This document shows positions 7,356 to 15,961 of a stretch of DNA of 24,209 nt, piece after piece. Position 1 is the stretch's first letter; each line of letters starts with the position of its first letter. Made by a program: the position numbers and the translations under genes. Source of the DNA: Eggerthella sp. CAG:368 (GTDB taxonomy: Bacteria > Actinomycetota > Coriobacteriia > Coriobacteriales > Eggerthellaceae). The DNA is taken from the NCBI GenBank assembly GCA_000434775.1, contig FR895490.1, forward strand, positions 109,070 to 133,278. Reading direction: 5' to 3'. The notes under the pieces were generated by a model. It saw only the letters and a program-made list of their open reading frames with translations. It was not told where the DNA came from and did not search any database.

Positions 7356-8171
7356 ATGGACGCTCAGCTCGCCAAAGAAAAGGCATGCGCTATGCGCAAA
7401 GATATTATCGAAATGCTCCATGCAGCAGGCAGTGGGCATCCGGGCGGGTCGCTTTCGTGCACCGATATTTTGTCTTCTCTGTATTTTGGGGGGGTTATGC
7501 ATCACGACCCAAAAAATCCTTCCGATAATTCAAGGGATCGTTTTATTTTGGCAAAGGGTCATGCGGCACCTGCTTTGTATGCTGTTTTGGCTGAGGCAGG
7601 TTATTTTCCTCACGAAGAACTCATGACGCTTCGCAAGCTTGGTACAAGACTTCAAGGTCATCCAGATTGCAATCTTTTGGAAGGCGTGGAGGTTTCCACG
7701 GGTTCTTTAGGACAGGGCTTATCCATCTCTGCTGGTCTTGCGGCTGGCCTTCGTCTTGAAAACAACAATGCTCGTGTTTTTACGGTAATGGGTGATGGCG
7801 AGTGTCAAGAAGGACAAGTTTGGGAAGCAGCGCAATTTGCTGCTCATCAAAAGCTGGGTAATCTCATTGCAATAGTGGATGCAAATGGTTTACAGATTGA
7901 CGGCAAGGTTGAAGACGTTTGTTCAAGTGGTTCATTAAACGATAAGTTTGCTGCGTTTGGCTGGGAAGTATATGAAGCCAATGGTCATGATATCGATGAG
8001 CTTATCAAGCTTTTTATGGAGCTAAAAACATCTTCTTCTGATGCTCCAAAAGTGGTTATTGCTCACACGATTAAGGGCAAAGGAGTTTCGTTTATGGAAA
8101 ACCAAGTAGGTTGGCATGGTAAAGCTCCGAATGACGAAGAAACAAAAACAGCTCTCGAAGAATTACGTTAA
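7356..8171 (+). CDS. Transketolase, N-terminal subunit (split enzyme)
   Basis: This is the thiamine diphosphate-binding half of a split transketolase, transferring two-carbon units between sugar phosphates in the non-oxidative pentose phosphate pathway. Its 271 residues match the usual ~270-280 for such subunits. Visible motifs: GSGHPGGSLS at 25-34, FILAKGHAAPALYA at about 63-76, STGSLGQGL at 114-122, and the TPP/metal motif from GDGECQEG at 146-153 through IVDANGLQIDG at 173-183. An AAAGGA ribosome site precedes the ATG. The C-terminal subunit begins 10 bases after the stop, so the two halves are coupled. The pair lies between prfB and ftsE, which are direct neighbours in many bacteria. Confidence 0.93.
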   Translation: MDAQLAKEKACAMRKDIIEMLHAAGSGHPGGSLSCTDILSSLYFGGVMHHDPKNPSDNSRDRFILAKGHAAPALYAVLAEAGYFPHEELMTLRKLGTRLQGHPDCNLLEGVEVSTGSLGQGLSISAGLAAGLRLENNNARVFTVMGDGECQEGQVWEAAQFAAHQKLGNLIAIVDANGLQIDGKVEDVCSSGSLNDKFAAFGWEVYEANGHDIDELIKLFMELKTSSSDAPKVVIAHTIKGKGVSFMENQVGWHGKAPNDEETKTALEELR

Positions 8172-8181
8172 GAGGTTAGTC

Positions 8182-9156
8182 GTGGTTAAACTTGCTACTC
8201 CAGAAGAAATGACCGTTTCAAAAGCTACTCGTGCAGCATACGGTGTAACGCTTGCTGAATTGGCTCAAGAGGGTGTTAAGGTTGTTGCGGTTGACGCAGA
8301 CTTAACGGGCTCTACAACAACTAAGGCATTTGCTCAAGCTTCTCCTGAAAACAAGGGGCGGCTCTTTAACGTTGGTATTGCTGAACAGAATATGATTGAC
8401 GTTGCTGCTGGACTTGCGCTTGCGGGTAACGTTGCATTTACGGGTTCATTTGCCGTTTTTGGCACGGGTCGCGCCTATGATCAGATTCGAAACACCGTCG
8501 CTTATTCTAATCTCAACGTTAAAATTGCCCCTACACATGCCGGTATTTCGGTTGGTCCTGATGGTGGTTCTCACCAAATGCTCGAGGATATTTCCCTTAT
8601 GCGAGGTCTTCCTCATATGAGGGTTTTTGTTCCCGCTGACTATTCCGCGGCGTGTGCTGCGTTGAAGATTGCTGCTAAAACGCCTGGTCCCGCTTATATC
8701 CGTATGGGTCGTGCGGCGGTTCCTGCTGTTTATTCTGCTGACGTAGAACTTGAAGAGGGCAAGGCATACGTTCTTCGCGAAGGAAGCGACGCCACTATTA
8801 TTGCGTGTGGAGTAGAAATTGCTGAAGCAAACAAAGCGGCTGTGCAGCTTGCAGAAGAGGGAATTTCGGTTGAGGTTATTGATGCATTTTCAATTAAGCC
8901 CCTCGATTCTGAAACCATTCTTGCTTCTCTTTCTAAAACTGGCTGTGGCGTAGTGGCCGAAGAGCATTCCGTGTATGGCGGTTTGGGTTCAGCAGTAAGC
9001 GAACTTTGCGCACAGAGTCTTCCTGTACCTTTAGAACTTGTAGGTGTTCGTGATACTTTTGGCAAGTCAGGCGAATTTGGAGAATTGATGAGCTATTTCC
9101 ATCTTGACGCTCCTGCTCTTGTGCAAGCTGTGAAGAAGGTTTTAGGCAGAAAATAA
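8182..9156 (+). CDS. Transketolase, C-terminal subunit (split enzyme)
   Basis: This half carries the pyrimidine-binding and C-terminal domains that complete the TPP site at the subunit interface. Visible motifs: VVAVDADLTGST near the N-terminus, FNVGIAEQNMIDVAAGLA (with the Glu expected to activate TPP), the AYDQIRNTVAYSNLNVK region, THAGISVGPDGGSHQ, and a C-terminal domain with VEVIDAFSIKPLD and VVAEEHSVYGGLGSAV. I take the GTG at 8182, six bases after AGAGG, giving 324 residues. A longer frame from 8116 would overlap the preceding subunit by 56 bases and adds an unconserved basic stretch. 1-deoxyxylulose-5-phosphate synthase is related, but that enzyme is a single chain. Confidence 0.92.
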   Translation: MVKLATPEEMTVSKATRAAYGVTLAELAQEGVKVVAVDADLTGSTTTKAFAQASPENKGRLFNVGIAEQNMIDVAAGLALAGNVAFTGSFAVFGTGRAYDQIRNTVAYSNLNVKIAPTHAGISVGPDGGSHQMLEDISLMRGLPHMRVFVPADYSAACAALKIAAKTPGPAYIRMGRAAVPAVYSADVELEEGKAYVLREGSDATIIACGVEIAEANKAAVQLAEEGISVEVIDAFSIKPLDSETILASLSKTGCGVVAEEHSVYGGLGSAVSELCAQSLPVPLELVGVRDTFGKSGEFGELMSYFHLDAPALVQAVKKVLGRK

Positions 9157-9169
9157 CATTTGATATAAT
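9141..9169 (+). promoter_or_regulatory. Extended -10 promoter before ftsE
   Basis: TGATATAAT (9161-9169) gives a perfect -10 TATAAT (9164-9169) with an upstream TGn extension. TTTAGG (9141-9146) sits at the -35 place with 17 bases between. It lies between the transketolase stop and the ftsE start, so ftsEX can be transcribed separately. Confidence 0.65.
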
Positions 9170-9208
9170 CAACAAGTCTCAGAACAAACAATATGAACGG
9201 AGCATACT

Positions 9209-10036
9209 GTGACAAATGATTTCGACAGGGAGCCTGTCGGTATGCATACTGCGCCACAGAGTGTTAACCAGGTAGCATCCCAGCTTTCTGAATCACTCCC
9301 CGTAGTTAATGTTGAATCAGCTCCCCAGCAAATGGGTAATCCAGTTATTACCTTTGAGCACGTAACTAAAATTTACCCTGCTCAGCCTTCCAATCCTGCC
9401 CTCAATGACGTTTCCTTGCATATTTATCCAGGCGAATTCGTCTTCTTGGTAGGTCATTCGGGTTCAGGTAAATCGACGTTTATCAATCTTCTCATCAGGC
9501 AAATCAAACCTACTCAGGGTCATATTTACATTGCCGATGAAGATCTAACCAATATGCGCAATTGGCGTGTACCTTATCTTCGTCGTAATATCGGTTGCGT
9601 TTTCCAGGACTTTAAGCTCTTGCCTAACAAGACTGTTTTCGAGAACGTTGCGTTTGCGTTAGAGGTAATCGGTAAATCTCGCCATGTCATTAGAACGCAG
9701 GTTCCTGAGGTTCTTCGTTTGGTTGGATTGCAGGATAAACTTCAAAAGCGTCCTGATCAGCTTTCTGGTGGCGAGCAACAGCGTGTAAGTATTGCACGTG
9801 CAATCGTTAATCGTCCTCCATTGCTTATTTGTGACGAGCCAACGGGTAACCTTGACCCTCAGAATTCTCGTGGAATTATGGATCTGCTCGAGCGAATCAA
9901 TCGTACTGGCACTACTGTTCTTGTTGCTACTCACGACCGTGAGATGGTAGACAACATGCGTCGTCGCGTTATCGCATTGGATAAAGGTCGTCTTACGCGT
10001 GACCAAGACCGAGGAGTGTATGGTTTCGATGTCTAG
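9209..10036 (+). CDS. ftsE: Cell division ATP-binding protein FtsE, with N-terminal extension
   Basis: This is the ABC ATPase of the FtsEX complex, which acts with FtsX at the membrane to control peptidoglycan hydrolases during division. The core begins at about residue 46 (VITFEHVTKIYP). Walker A is GHSGSGKST at 82-90, the Q loop lies in CVFQDFKLLPNKTVFENV, the signature is LSGGEQQRVSIARA, Walker B is LLICDEPTGNLDP, and ATHDREMV holds the switch His. FtsE is normally ~220-230 residues; the first ~45 residues here are an extra polar Ser/Gln/Pro/Asn-rich segment. The GTG has ACGGAG six bases upstream. An ATG at 9242 with its own AGGGAG is a credible alternative that still keeps 34 residues of the extension. 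ftsX overlaps the 3' end. Confidence 0.93.
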   Translation: MTNDFDREPVGMHTAPQSVNQVASQLSESLPVVNVESAPQQMGNPVITFEHVTKIYPAQPSNPALNDVSLHIYPGEFVFLVGHSGSGKSTFINLLIRQIKPTQGHIYIADEDLTNMRNWRVPYLRRNIGCVFQDFKLLPNKTVFENVAFALEVIGKSRHVIRTQVPEVLRLVGLQDKLQKRPDQLSGGEQQRVSIARAIVNRPPLLICDEPTGNLDPQNSRGIMDLLERINRTGTTVLVATHDREMVDNMRRRVIALDKGRLTRDQDRGVYGFDV

Positions 10037-10943
10037 TATTTTTTATTTTTTCCGCGAATCCCTTACGGGTTTTACGCGTAATTTATCAACAACGCTTGGC
10101 TCTATTATTACGATTTTTCTTTCGCTGCTTATCATTGGTATTTTTTCAATCTGTGGTCTCATTATTAACAATGTTGTTGCTTCAGTCGAAAATCAGGTTT
10201 CTATCACCGCTTACGTTGCCGACGATGCAGCTCAGAAAGGCATTACTGAGGTTAGAGACTATGTCCAAAACCTCGAGGGGGTAGAAAGCGTATCTTTCAC
10301 CACCAAAGAGCAGGCACTAGAAAACTTTTCGAATTCTATGACTTCTAACCCTGATATCGTTGATCAGCTTGATGGACAAAATCCTCTTCCTGCTTCGATT
10401 GATGTTCAGTTAACGGATGCTCAGGAAGTTACGGTTATTGCTGAAGAGATTCAGAATAATCCAACCTTCCAGAAAATCTGTGACAACCCTGAAGATCCTG
10501 CCGATTCATTGCAGTACGGTCAGAAAACAGTCGATAAGCTGTTCTCTTTAACTAATGCAATTCGCATTGGTGGTGTTGCTTTGATCGCGTTGTTGATTTT
10601 CATTGCATTTATCTTTATCAACAACACTATCCGTTTGGCTATTTTGGCACGTCGTAAAGAAATTGCCATTATGCGTCTTGTTGGTGCATCTAACGGTTTC
10701 ATTCGTGGACCGTTCTTGGCTGAAGGTGCTCTGCATGCAATAATCGGGTCTGTATTTGCTGTTGGTGTAATGGAAATACTGAGAAACCTTGTTTTGCCAC
10801 GTGCTTCAGCTGCCTTGCCTTGGCTACCGATTCAGATCGATGTTTCATGGTTCATTATCATTTATTTGGCTCTCTTGGTTGCTGGCTTGGTAATTGGCTT
10901 GCTTGGTTCAATGTTCGCAATGCGTCGTTACCTCAAGGTTTAA
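10020..10943 (+). CDS. ftsX: Cell division protein FtsX (permease-like membrane partner of FtsE)
   Basis: FtsX is the membrane half of FtsEX. The 307-residue protein has the expected topology: a cytoplasmic N-terminus, a first membrane segment at about 28-50, a large extracytoplasmic domain at about 51-180 (the part that binds hydrolase partners in other species), then membrane segments at about 182-203, 233-255 and 276-299. The conserved cytoplasmic loop RRKEIAIMRLVGASNGFIRGPFLAEG lies between the second and third. The start overlaps the end of ftsE by 17 bases. ATG at 10020 is only three bases after GAGGAG, while ATG at 10029 is 12 bases after it, so either may be used; translational coupling is likely. 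Confidence 0.93.
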   Translation: MVSMSSIFYFFRESLTGFTRNLSTTLGSIITIFLSLLIIGIFSICGLIINNVVASVENQVSITAYVADDAAQKGITEVRDYVQNLEGVESVSFTTKEQALENFSNSMTSNPDIVDQLDGQNPLPASIDVQLTDAQEVTVIAEEIQNNPTFQKICDNPEDPADSLQYGQKTVDKLFSLTNAIRIGGVALIALLIFIAFIFINNTIRLAILARRKEIAIMRLVGASNGFIRGPFLAEGALHAIIGSVFAVGVMEILRNLVLPRASAALPWLPIQIDVSWFIIIYLALLVAGLVIGLLGSMFAMRRYLKV

Positions 10944-10967
10944 TAAGAAAAGGTTGCTGATTTCAGA

Positions 10968-12218
10968 GTGGCAATCCACGAAAAGAAGTCAAAAGCGTTA
11001 TTGTCGTATAAGCGCAATGCAGGCATCGTAAAAATTCTCGGTGCCTGCATTTTCGTGTGCTTAGTTTTTTGCGCGGGCTTTTTGGTTCGCGGAAATACAA
11101 GTTTGCTTAATTCGTTGGGTTTCGGCGGTCTTGCGGTTGTTGATCAGGCGAGCGAGCAAAAGGCTGCATTGAATAACCAAGACAGCGTTTCTACGCGCAT
11201 TAAAGAGGTGGAATCTTTACTCGCTACCGATAGTTTGGATTCCTATGATCTAAACAGTGCTACCACATCGGTACTCAATGCTCTTATTGCTTCAACAGGA
11301 GATTCTTATCTCCATTATTACGATGACAAGAGTTATCGTTCGTATCTTGAGAGTGCTTCTAAGGCCGATAGTGGCATTGGTGTTTTGTTTGGAGAGAACA
11401 ACGGTTCTTGTTATGTTGTTGATGTTTTTGAGGGTTCAAAAGCAGCAGCTTCGGGAGTGCAAGAAGGCGATTGTATCACTTCTATAGATGGCACCAAAAA
11501 AGATGATTGGACTATGCCAGAGGTTATAAGTGCGCTCAACCGAAACGATGGTGAGTCTGTTTATATTACGTGGAGACGTCCCGATACGTCAGGTTCGGGA
11601 GGGGAGTTGTATAGCACAACGTTGCCTTATTCCTCCCAGTCAGTTCCAAATGTTACCTATCAAATGGATGGCTCTGTTGTCAATATCGATATCAAGCAAA
11701 TTTCATCTGATTCGAGTGCCCTCGTACGTCAGGTTTTGCAGGAGGCAATTTCAAAGGGAGCAACGTCTGTTGTGCTTGATGCAAGGGATGTGCCTGGTGG
11801 TTATTTAACGCAAGCGGTTGAGATTGCTTCTCTGTTTATCCCAAGTGGTACGGTCGTTCAAATTCAAACTAAAGATACTACTACCGTTAAAGCGGCTGAT
11901 GGCGAAAGCGTTACTGCTCTGCCGCTCGTAGTGATTACCAATGGAAGAACTGCAGGTTCGGCTGAGGTTTTAGCGGCAGCTCTACAGGAAGCTGGGCGCG
12001 CGACGATTGTTGGCACAACAACTCAGGGTAAAGGCACGGTTCAAGTTATGCAGCCACTTTCGTTTGGTGGCGCTCTTCGCTATACTGCCGCTAACTATCT
12101 CACTTCCAATGGTCGGGCTATCGAAGGTTCCGGAGTTTTGCCTGATATTACCGTCTCAAATACTGATAGCCAACTTATGGTTGCGCTGGAGGTTGCTGCT
12201 TCTCAAACAACGCGCTAA
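10968..12218 (+). CDS. S41-family C-terminal processing peptidase (CtpA/Tsp-like), membrane-anchored
   Basis: This is a serine protease of the Tsp/CtpA type acting outside the membrane. Residues about 19-41 are an uncleaved signal anchor (IVKILGACIFVCLVFCAGFL). A PDZ domain follows at about 134-205 (SGIGVLFGENN, AAASGVQEGDCITSIDG). The catalytic core shows Ser331 in NGRTAGSAEVLAAALQ and Lys355 in GTTTQGKGTVQ, the Ser-Lys dyad of the family. At 416 residues it is of normal length. It starts 24 bases after ftsX with GTG; the ribosome site AAAAGG is rather distant (about 14 bases), so its translation may depend on coupling. Many Gram-positive bacteria keep an S41 peptidase or a cell-wall hydrolase at this place after ftsEX. 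The substrate is unknown. Confidence 0.92.
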   Translation: MAIHEKKSKALLSYKRNAGIVKILGACIFVCLVFCAGFLVRGNTSLLNSLGFGGLAVVDQASEQKAALNNQDSVSTRIKEVESLLATDSLDSYDLNSATTSVLNALIASTGDSYLHYYDDKSYRSYLESASKADSGIGVLFGENNGSCYVVDVFEGSKAAASGVQEGDCITSIDGTKKDDWTMPEVISALNRNDGESVYITWRRPDTSGSGGELYSTTLPYSSQSVPNVTYQMDGSVVNIDIKQISSDSSALVRQVLQEAISKGATSVVLDARDVPGGYLTQAVEIASLFIPSGTVVQIQTKDTTTVKAADGESVTALPLVVITNGRTAGSAEVLAAALQEAGRATIVGTTTQGKGTVQVMQPLSFGGALRYTAANYLTSNGRAIEGSGVLPDITVSNTDSQLMVALEVAASQTTR

Positions 12219-12229
12219 GGAGGTTCTTC

Positions 12230-14272
12230 TTGGCACGCCGTAGTTCAAAAGCGAGAAAACGTCCCAAAGCTCGTCCTCAAGGTATTCTTGAGCTTACGAT
12301 TCGCGGTTTTGGTTTTGTTAAAACCTCCGAAGGTGAGTTTTTTATTCCAGCTTCAAAGGTGCACGGGGCTTTTCCGGGTGATCTCGTTGAAGTTTCGCCT
12401 TTGCCTTCGCGTGACTCCGATAGACATTCTTCTTCAAAACACCCGTCTTCATCTAACAGGAAAAAAGTCGGAAGTATTTCAAAAGTACTCATGCGCTCTC
12501 ATGAGACGATTCTAGGTAGATACGAGGTTGCGGAGCCTTTTGGTGTAGTTGTTCCTGAAGATCCTACTATCCACCATGATATTTTTACGTTACGCAAAGA
12601 GGCTCCTTGGGTGCGTGATGGCGATGTGGTCGAGGTTGAACTCATCGAATACCCTACGCGTAACAGTGCTGCTACGGGAAGAGTACTTCGTGTTTTGGGT
12701 CACGAAGGCGATACCTCGCTTGATGTTGATCTAATAATTGCCAATCATAAGCTTGAAACCATATTCAATGAACAAGCTCTTCAGGAAGCTGAGCAATGTT
12801 CGCTCGACATCGAAGCTTCTTTGCTTGGGGGATATGAAGACTTACGTGAAAAATTTGTCTTTACTATCGACCCCTTTGATGCACGAGATTACGATGATGC
12901 TCTTTCTGTCGAAAAAACTCAGAAAGGGTATCGTCTTGGTGTGTATATCGCTGACGTTTCTCGCTATGTGCCGTTTGGTTCAGCGCTCGATTTAGATGCT
13001 AGAAGGCGTGCGACATCGGTGTATTTGGTGGATCGAGTACTACCGATGTTGCCTGAAAAGATAAGCAACAACCTCTGTTCTCTTATTCCTGATGCTTCTC
13101 GCGAAGTTATAGCAGTAGAAATTGAACTCGGAAACGACGGTGTTGTTCGGGATTATCGTATTTTTCCTGCGGTAATTTGTTCAAAAGCACGTCTTTCTTA
13201 CGATCAGGCTCAGTGCTTGATCGATGCAAGGAACTCGGCCGATTGGTATGAGGATTTTTTGCATCGTGCGGTACCGATGGGTGCCCATAAACTACCCAAG
13301 AAAAAGGTTGAACGCTTGCGCGAAACCTTGGGCGATCTAACGACGCTTACTCAGAAGCTTTTCAATAGAAGGTTTGATGCGGGATGTATGGATTTCGAGA
13401 GGGTAGAGGCACGCGTTCGGCTCAATGCAGAAGGAACTCCCTATGATGTACAGTATCGTCGTCGCACAAAAGCCACCCGTGCCGTTGAGGAGTCGATGAT
13501 TCTTGCTAACCGCCTTGTTGCTCAATGGCTTTTTGAGCAGGAGTTGCCTTGTGTCTATCGTGTTCATGACGTTCCGGATGGCGACATGCTCGCAATGTTG
13601 TATCACGTGTTAAGAGAGTTTGATGAGTTCAAAACGCTTGACGCCTACTCGTTTTGTTCGGGAAATCCAAAAATTTTACAGGATGTTTTGTCACGTGCTC
13701 ATACTTTGCCAGAAGGAGAGCTTATTGATCTTTTGCTGTTGCGCAGCATGAAGCGAGCTATGTATCGTGCCGAGCAGTCTGCTCATTTTGGTCTTGCAAT
13801 TGAGTATTATTGCCACTTTACCAGTCCTATCAGAAGATACCCTGACTTACTTGTTCATCGCTTAATCAAGGAGGCGCTTTTCGGAAAGACTGAAACCTCA
13901 ACAGCGCAGCGGCAATCACTTCCATGGATGGCTGAGCATTCGTCTAAGATGGAACGAGTAGCTGCTAAAGCAGAGCAAGAATCCCAAATGGTTAAGCTTG
14001 TTGAGCTCATGCAGGCTGATGTGGGTAAAGAGTTTGAAGCGCTTGTTTCAGGTGTTTCTACCTTTGGCGTAACACTACGGTTGGATAATACCGCACAAGG
14101 ACACATGAGTATTGATGAGCTAGGTGATGAATACTTCTCATACGACCCTATGCGCTTTACCCTTACGGGAAGTGATACCGGTGAGATAATTCGTCTTGGT
14201 CAAAAGATGCATGTTGTATTGGTTGAAGCAGTCCCGCGTGAACGAAGGCTTATTTTTAAAAAAGCTCGTTAG
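12230..14272 (+). CDS. rnr: Ribonuclease R (RNB-family 3'-5' exoribonuclease)
   Basis: RNase R degrades structured RNA from the 3' end and, with SmpB/tmRNA, clears faulty messages; smpB lies two genes downstream. Residues about 14-55 form a cold-shock domain (GFGFVKTSEGEFFIP), followed by a Ser-rich basic linker and a second OB-fold. The RNB active site TIDPFDARDYDDA is at 212-224 and supplies the metal-binding aspartates. Later family motifs are EESMILANRLVA, YRVHDVPD and FTSPIRRYPDLLVHRL. An S1 domain (VGKEFEALVSGVSTFGV onward) ends the protein. At 680 residues it is shorter than E. coli RNase R (~813), lacking the long N-terminal helix-turn-helix region and the basic C-tail. The start is TTG, six bases after a full AAGGAGG. 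Confidence 0.95.
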   Translation: MARRSSKARKRPKARPQGILELTIRGFGFVKTSEGEFFIPASKVHGAFPGDLVEVSPLPSRDSDRHSSSKHPSSSNRKKVGSISKVLMRSHETILGRYEVAEPFGVVVPEDPTIHHDIFTLRKEAPWVRDGDVVEVELIEYPTRNSAATGRVLRVLGHEGDTSLDVDLIIANHKLETIFNEQALQEAEQCSLDIEASLLGGYEDLREKFVFTIDPFDARDYDDALSVEKTQKGYRLGVYIADVSRYVPFGSALDLDARRRATSVYLVDRVLPMLPEKISNNLCSLIPDASREVIAVEIELGNDGVVRDYRIFPAVICSKARLSYDQAQCLIDARNSADWYEDFLHRAVPMGAHKLPKKKVERLRETLGDLTTLTQKLFNRRFDAGCMDFERVEARVRLNAEGTPYDVQYRRRTKATRAVEESMILANRLVAQWLFEQELPCVYRVHDVPDGDMLAMLYHVLREFDEFKTLDAYSFCSGNPKILQDVLSRAHTLPEGELIDLLLLRSMKRAMYRAEQSAHFGLAIEYYCHFTSPIRRYPDLLVHRLIKEALFGKTETSTAQRQSLPWMAEHSSKMERVAAKAEQESQMVKLVELMQADVGKEFEALVSGVSTFGVTLRLDNTAQGHMSIDELGDEYFSYDPMRFTLTGSDTGEIIRLGQKMHVVLVEAVPRERRLIFKKAR

Positions 14273-14308
14273 AAATAATCTGAACAAATATTCTCCTTTT
14301 CAGGTGGG

Positions 14309-14314
14309 TATACT
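14309..14314 (+). promoter_or_regulatory. -10 element TATACT before the M42 peptidase gene
   Basis: TATACT lies 24 bases before the ATG at 14338. No convincing -35 is seen at the right distance. It suggests that the peptidase gene can be transcribed independently of rnr. Confidence 0.35.
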
Positions 14315-14337
14315 GTAAAAAAAGCTTGGAGGATACC

Positions 14338-15405
14338 ATGAAAAAAGTTGATAAAAAGTATTTGAAATCGTTGCTCGAAACGCCTTCTGTTACGGGCACT
14401 GAAGTTAAAGTTGCTTCTTTGGTGCGCGAGCGTTTGGCTCCTGTAGCAGACGAGATTGAAACCAACGTGATGGGTTCTGTGCATGCTTGCCTTAAAGGTA
14501 CGGGAAGCGCTCCATCGGTAATGATTTCTGCTCATATGGATGAAATTGGCTTGATGGTAACCTATATCAGCGACTCGGGTTACTTGAGTGTTGCTGCGGT
14601 AGGGGGCGTTGATGCTGCGATTTTGCCTGGCATGAGAGTGGATGTTCATACTGAATCAGGCACGTATCGCGGTGTGGTAGGAAGAAAACCCATTCACCTC
14701 ATTGAGCCCGACGAACGCAAAAAGGTTACTCCGCTTGAAAGCCTCGTTATTGATTTAGGTATGCCTGCAAAAAAAGTTAAGAAGCTTGTTCGTATTGGTG
14801 ATGTAATAACTTTTGGTGTTGGCTTTGAAAGGTTCGGAAAAGGCATGGCGGTTTCTCGTGCTTTTGATGATAAAGCGGGAGTATATATCATTACACGTGT
14901 TATGGAGCAGCTGAAAGAAGCAGGTGGTGCTCCCGGAGATTATATTTGCGCCGCTACCGTGCAGGAAGAAATCGGCTTGCGTGGAGGGACTACTTCGGCA
15001 TATGGTGTTAATCCTGATATTGCTATTGCTTTCGATGTAACACATGCAACGGATTATCCTGGCATTGATCAGACTAAGTATGGGAAATTGCTTTGTGGGG
15101 AAGGTCCTGTTATCGCTCGTGGTCCAAACATTAATCCTGTTGTTTTTGAGCGTCTCTGTGCTGCAGCAAAAGAAGAGGGAATTCCGTTCCAGCTTGAAGC
15201 TGAGCCACGCGTGACGGGAACCGATGCGGGCACCATGCAAGTGCAACGTGGAGGAAAGCCTACGGGCTTGGTATCGGTTGCTTTGCGCTATATGCATACG
15301 CCCACGGAGGTAATTTGTTTGTCTGACCTTGAGGCAACGGTTGCGCTCCTTACGCGTTTCATTCGTGATTTGGATGAGGATGTTTCATTTGTTCCGGGAA
15401 TGTAG
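14338..15405 (+). CDS. M42-family metallo-aminopeptidase (glutamyl aminopeptidase/endoglucanase-like)
   Basis: This is a cytoplasmic aminopeptidase of the PepA/YsdC/FrvX type that uses two metal ions to trim peptides and forms large oligomers in characterised members. Expected metal and catalytic residues are all visible: His66 in SAHMDEIGLMV, Asp177/178 in RAFDDKAGVY, Glu210-Glu211 in TVQEEIGLRGG, Asp233 in AFDVTHATDYPG, and His320 in RYMHTPTEV. Length (355 residues) is normal. I take ATG 14338, five bases after GGAGG, instead of an in-frame TTG at 14326 that lies upstream of and partly inside that site. It sits between rnr and smpB without an obvious functional link. Members were once mislabelled as cellulases; peptidase is the better call. 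Confidence 0.92.
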   Translation: MKKVDKKYLKSLLETPSVTGTEVKVASLVRERLAPVADEIETNVMGSVHACLKGTGSAPSVMISAHMDEIGLMVTYISDSGYLSVAAVGGVDAAILPGMRVDVHTESGTYRGVVGRKPIHLIEPDERKKVTPLESLVIDLGMPAKKVKKLVRIGDVITFGVGFERFGKGMAVSRAFDDKAGVYIITRVMEQLKEAGGAPGDYICAATVQEEIGLRGGTTSAYGVNPDIAIAFDVTHATDYPGIDQTKYGKLLCGEGPVIARGPNINPVVFERLCAAAKEEGIPFQLEAEPRVTGTDAGTMQVQRGGKPTGLVSVALRYMHTPTEVICLSDLEATVALLTRFIRDLDEDVSFVPGM

Positions 15406-15452
15406 ATTTCGTTCAGACATTTTATGCTGCCAAAGATAACTGAGAGTTAAAT

Positions 15453-15917
15453 ATGGGAAAAGATATAAAGGTAATTGCAAAAAACCGAAGAGCTTTTCAT
15501 GACTATGAAATTCTTGATACGCTAGAGGCGGGCATTGTTCTCACGGGGACAGAGGTTTGTTCCTTACGTGAAAATAATTGTCAGCTTACTGATTGTTTTG
15601 CTCTTATTCGAAATAATGAGGTTTGGCTTAATAATCTCCATATTGCACCCTATAGCCACGGAAACATTGCCAATCCTGATCCCGATAGGAAACGCAAACT
15701 GTTGCTTCATCGCAAACAAATTCGCGAACTCATTCAAAAAACGCAAGAAAAAGGGTTGGCGCTTGTTCCTTTGAAGATGTATTTCGACCAGAACTCGCGG
15801 GTGAAGCTTGAGTTGGCTGTTGGTCGTGGTAAGAAGTTATATGACAAGCGCGCCGCAATGGCGGAGCGTGATTCTAAGCGCGAAATTGAACGTGCAATGA
15901 AACAACGATATCGATAG
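15453..15917 (+). CDS. smpB: SsrA (tmRNA)-binding protein SmpB
   Basis: SmpB carries tmRNA to stalled ribosomes for trans-translation. The 154-residue protein is full length. Conserved parts are the N-terminal NRRAFHDYEILDTLEAGIVL, GTEVCSLRENNCQL, VWLNNLHIAPYSHGN, RKLLLHRKQI, LVPLKMYF and the C-terminal GRGKKLYDKR. The basic tail RDSKREIERAMKQRYR mimics part of the decoding helix in the ribosome. The ribosome site is weak (GAGAG). The stop codon TAG is part of the TAGGAGGG ribosome site of the following gene. ssrA itself often lies near smpB, but I find no tmRNA-like sequence in this window. Confidence 0.96.
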   Translation: MGKDIKVIAKNRRAFHDYEILDTLEAGIVLTGTEVCSLRENNCQLTDCFALIRNNEVWLNNLHIAPYSHGNIANPDPDRKRKLLLHRKQIRELIQKTQEKGLALVPLKMYFDQNSRVKLELAVGRGKKLYDKRAAMAERDSKREIERAMKQRYR

Positions 15918-15923
15918 GAGGGT

Positions 15924-15961
15924 TTGAGCATGAACCAAGATGTTGAGCATGAACCAAGATG
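15924..15961 (+). repeat. Perfect 19-bp tandem duplication across the start of the gene after smpB
   Basis: The unit TTGAGCATGAACCAAGATG occurs twice in direct contact (15924-15942 and 15943-15961). Each copy holds an ATGAACCAAGATG start. Because 19 is not a multiple of three, the two starts are in different frames. Only the second leads into the long downstream gene; the first has the good ribosome-site spacing. Confidence 0.95.

Noticed and set aside
8116..8181. A longer start for the transketolase C-terminal subunit
   Set aside because: It would overlap the N-terminal subunit by 56 bases and lacks a ribosome site; GTG 8182 has AGAGG at six bases.
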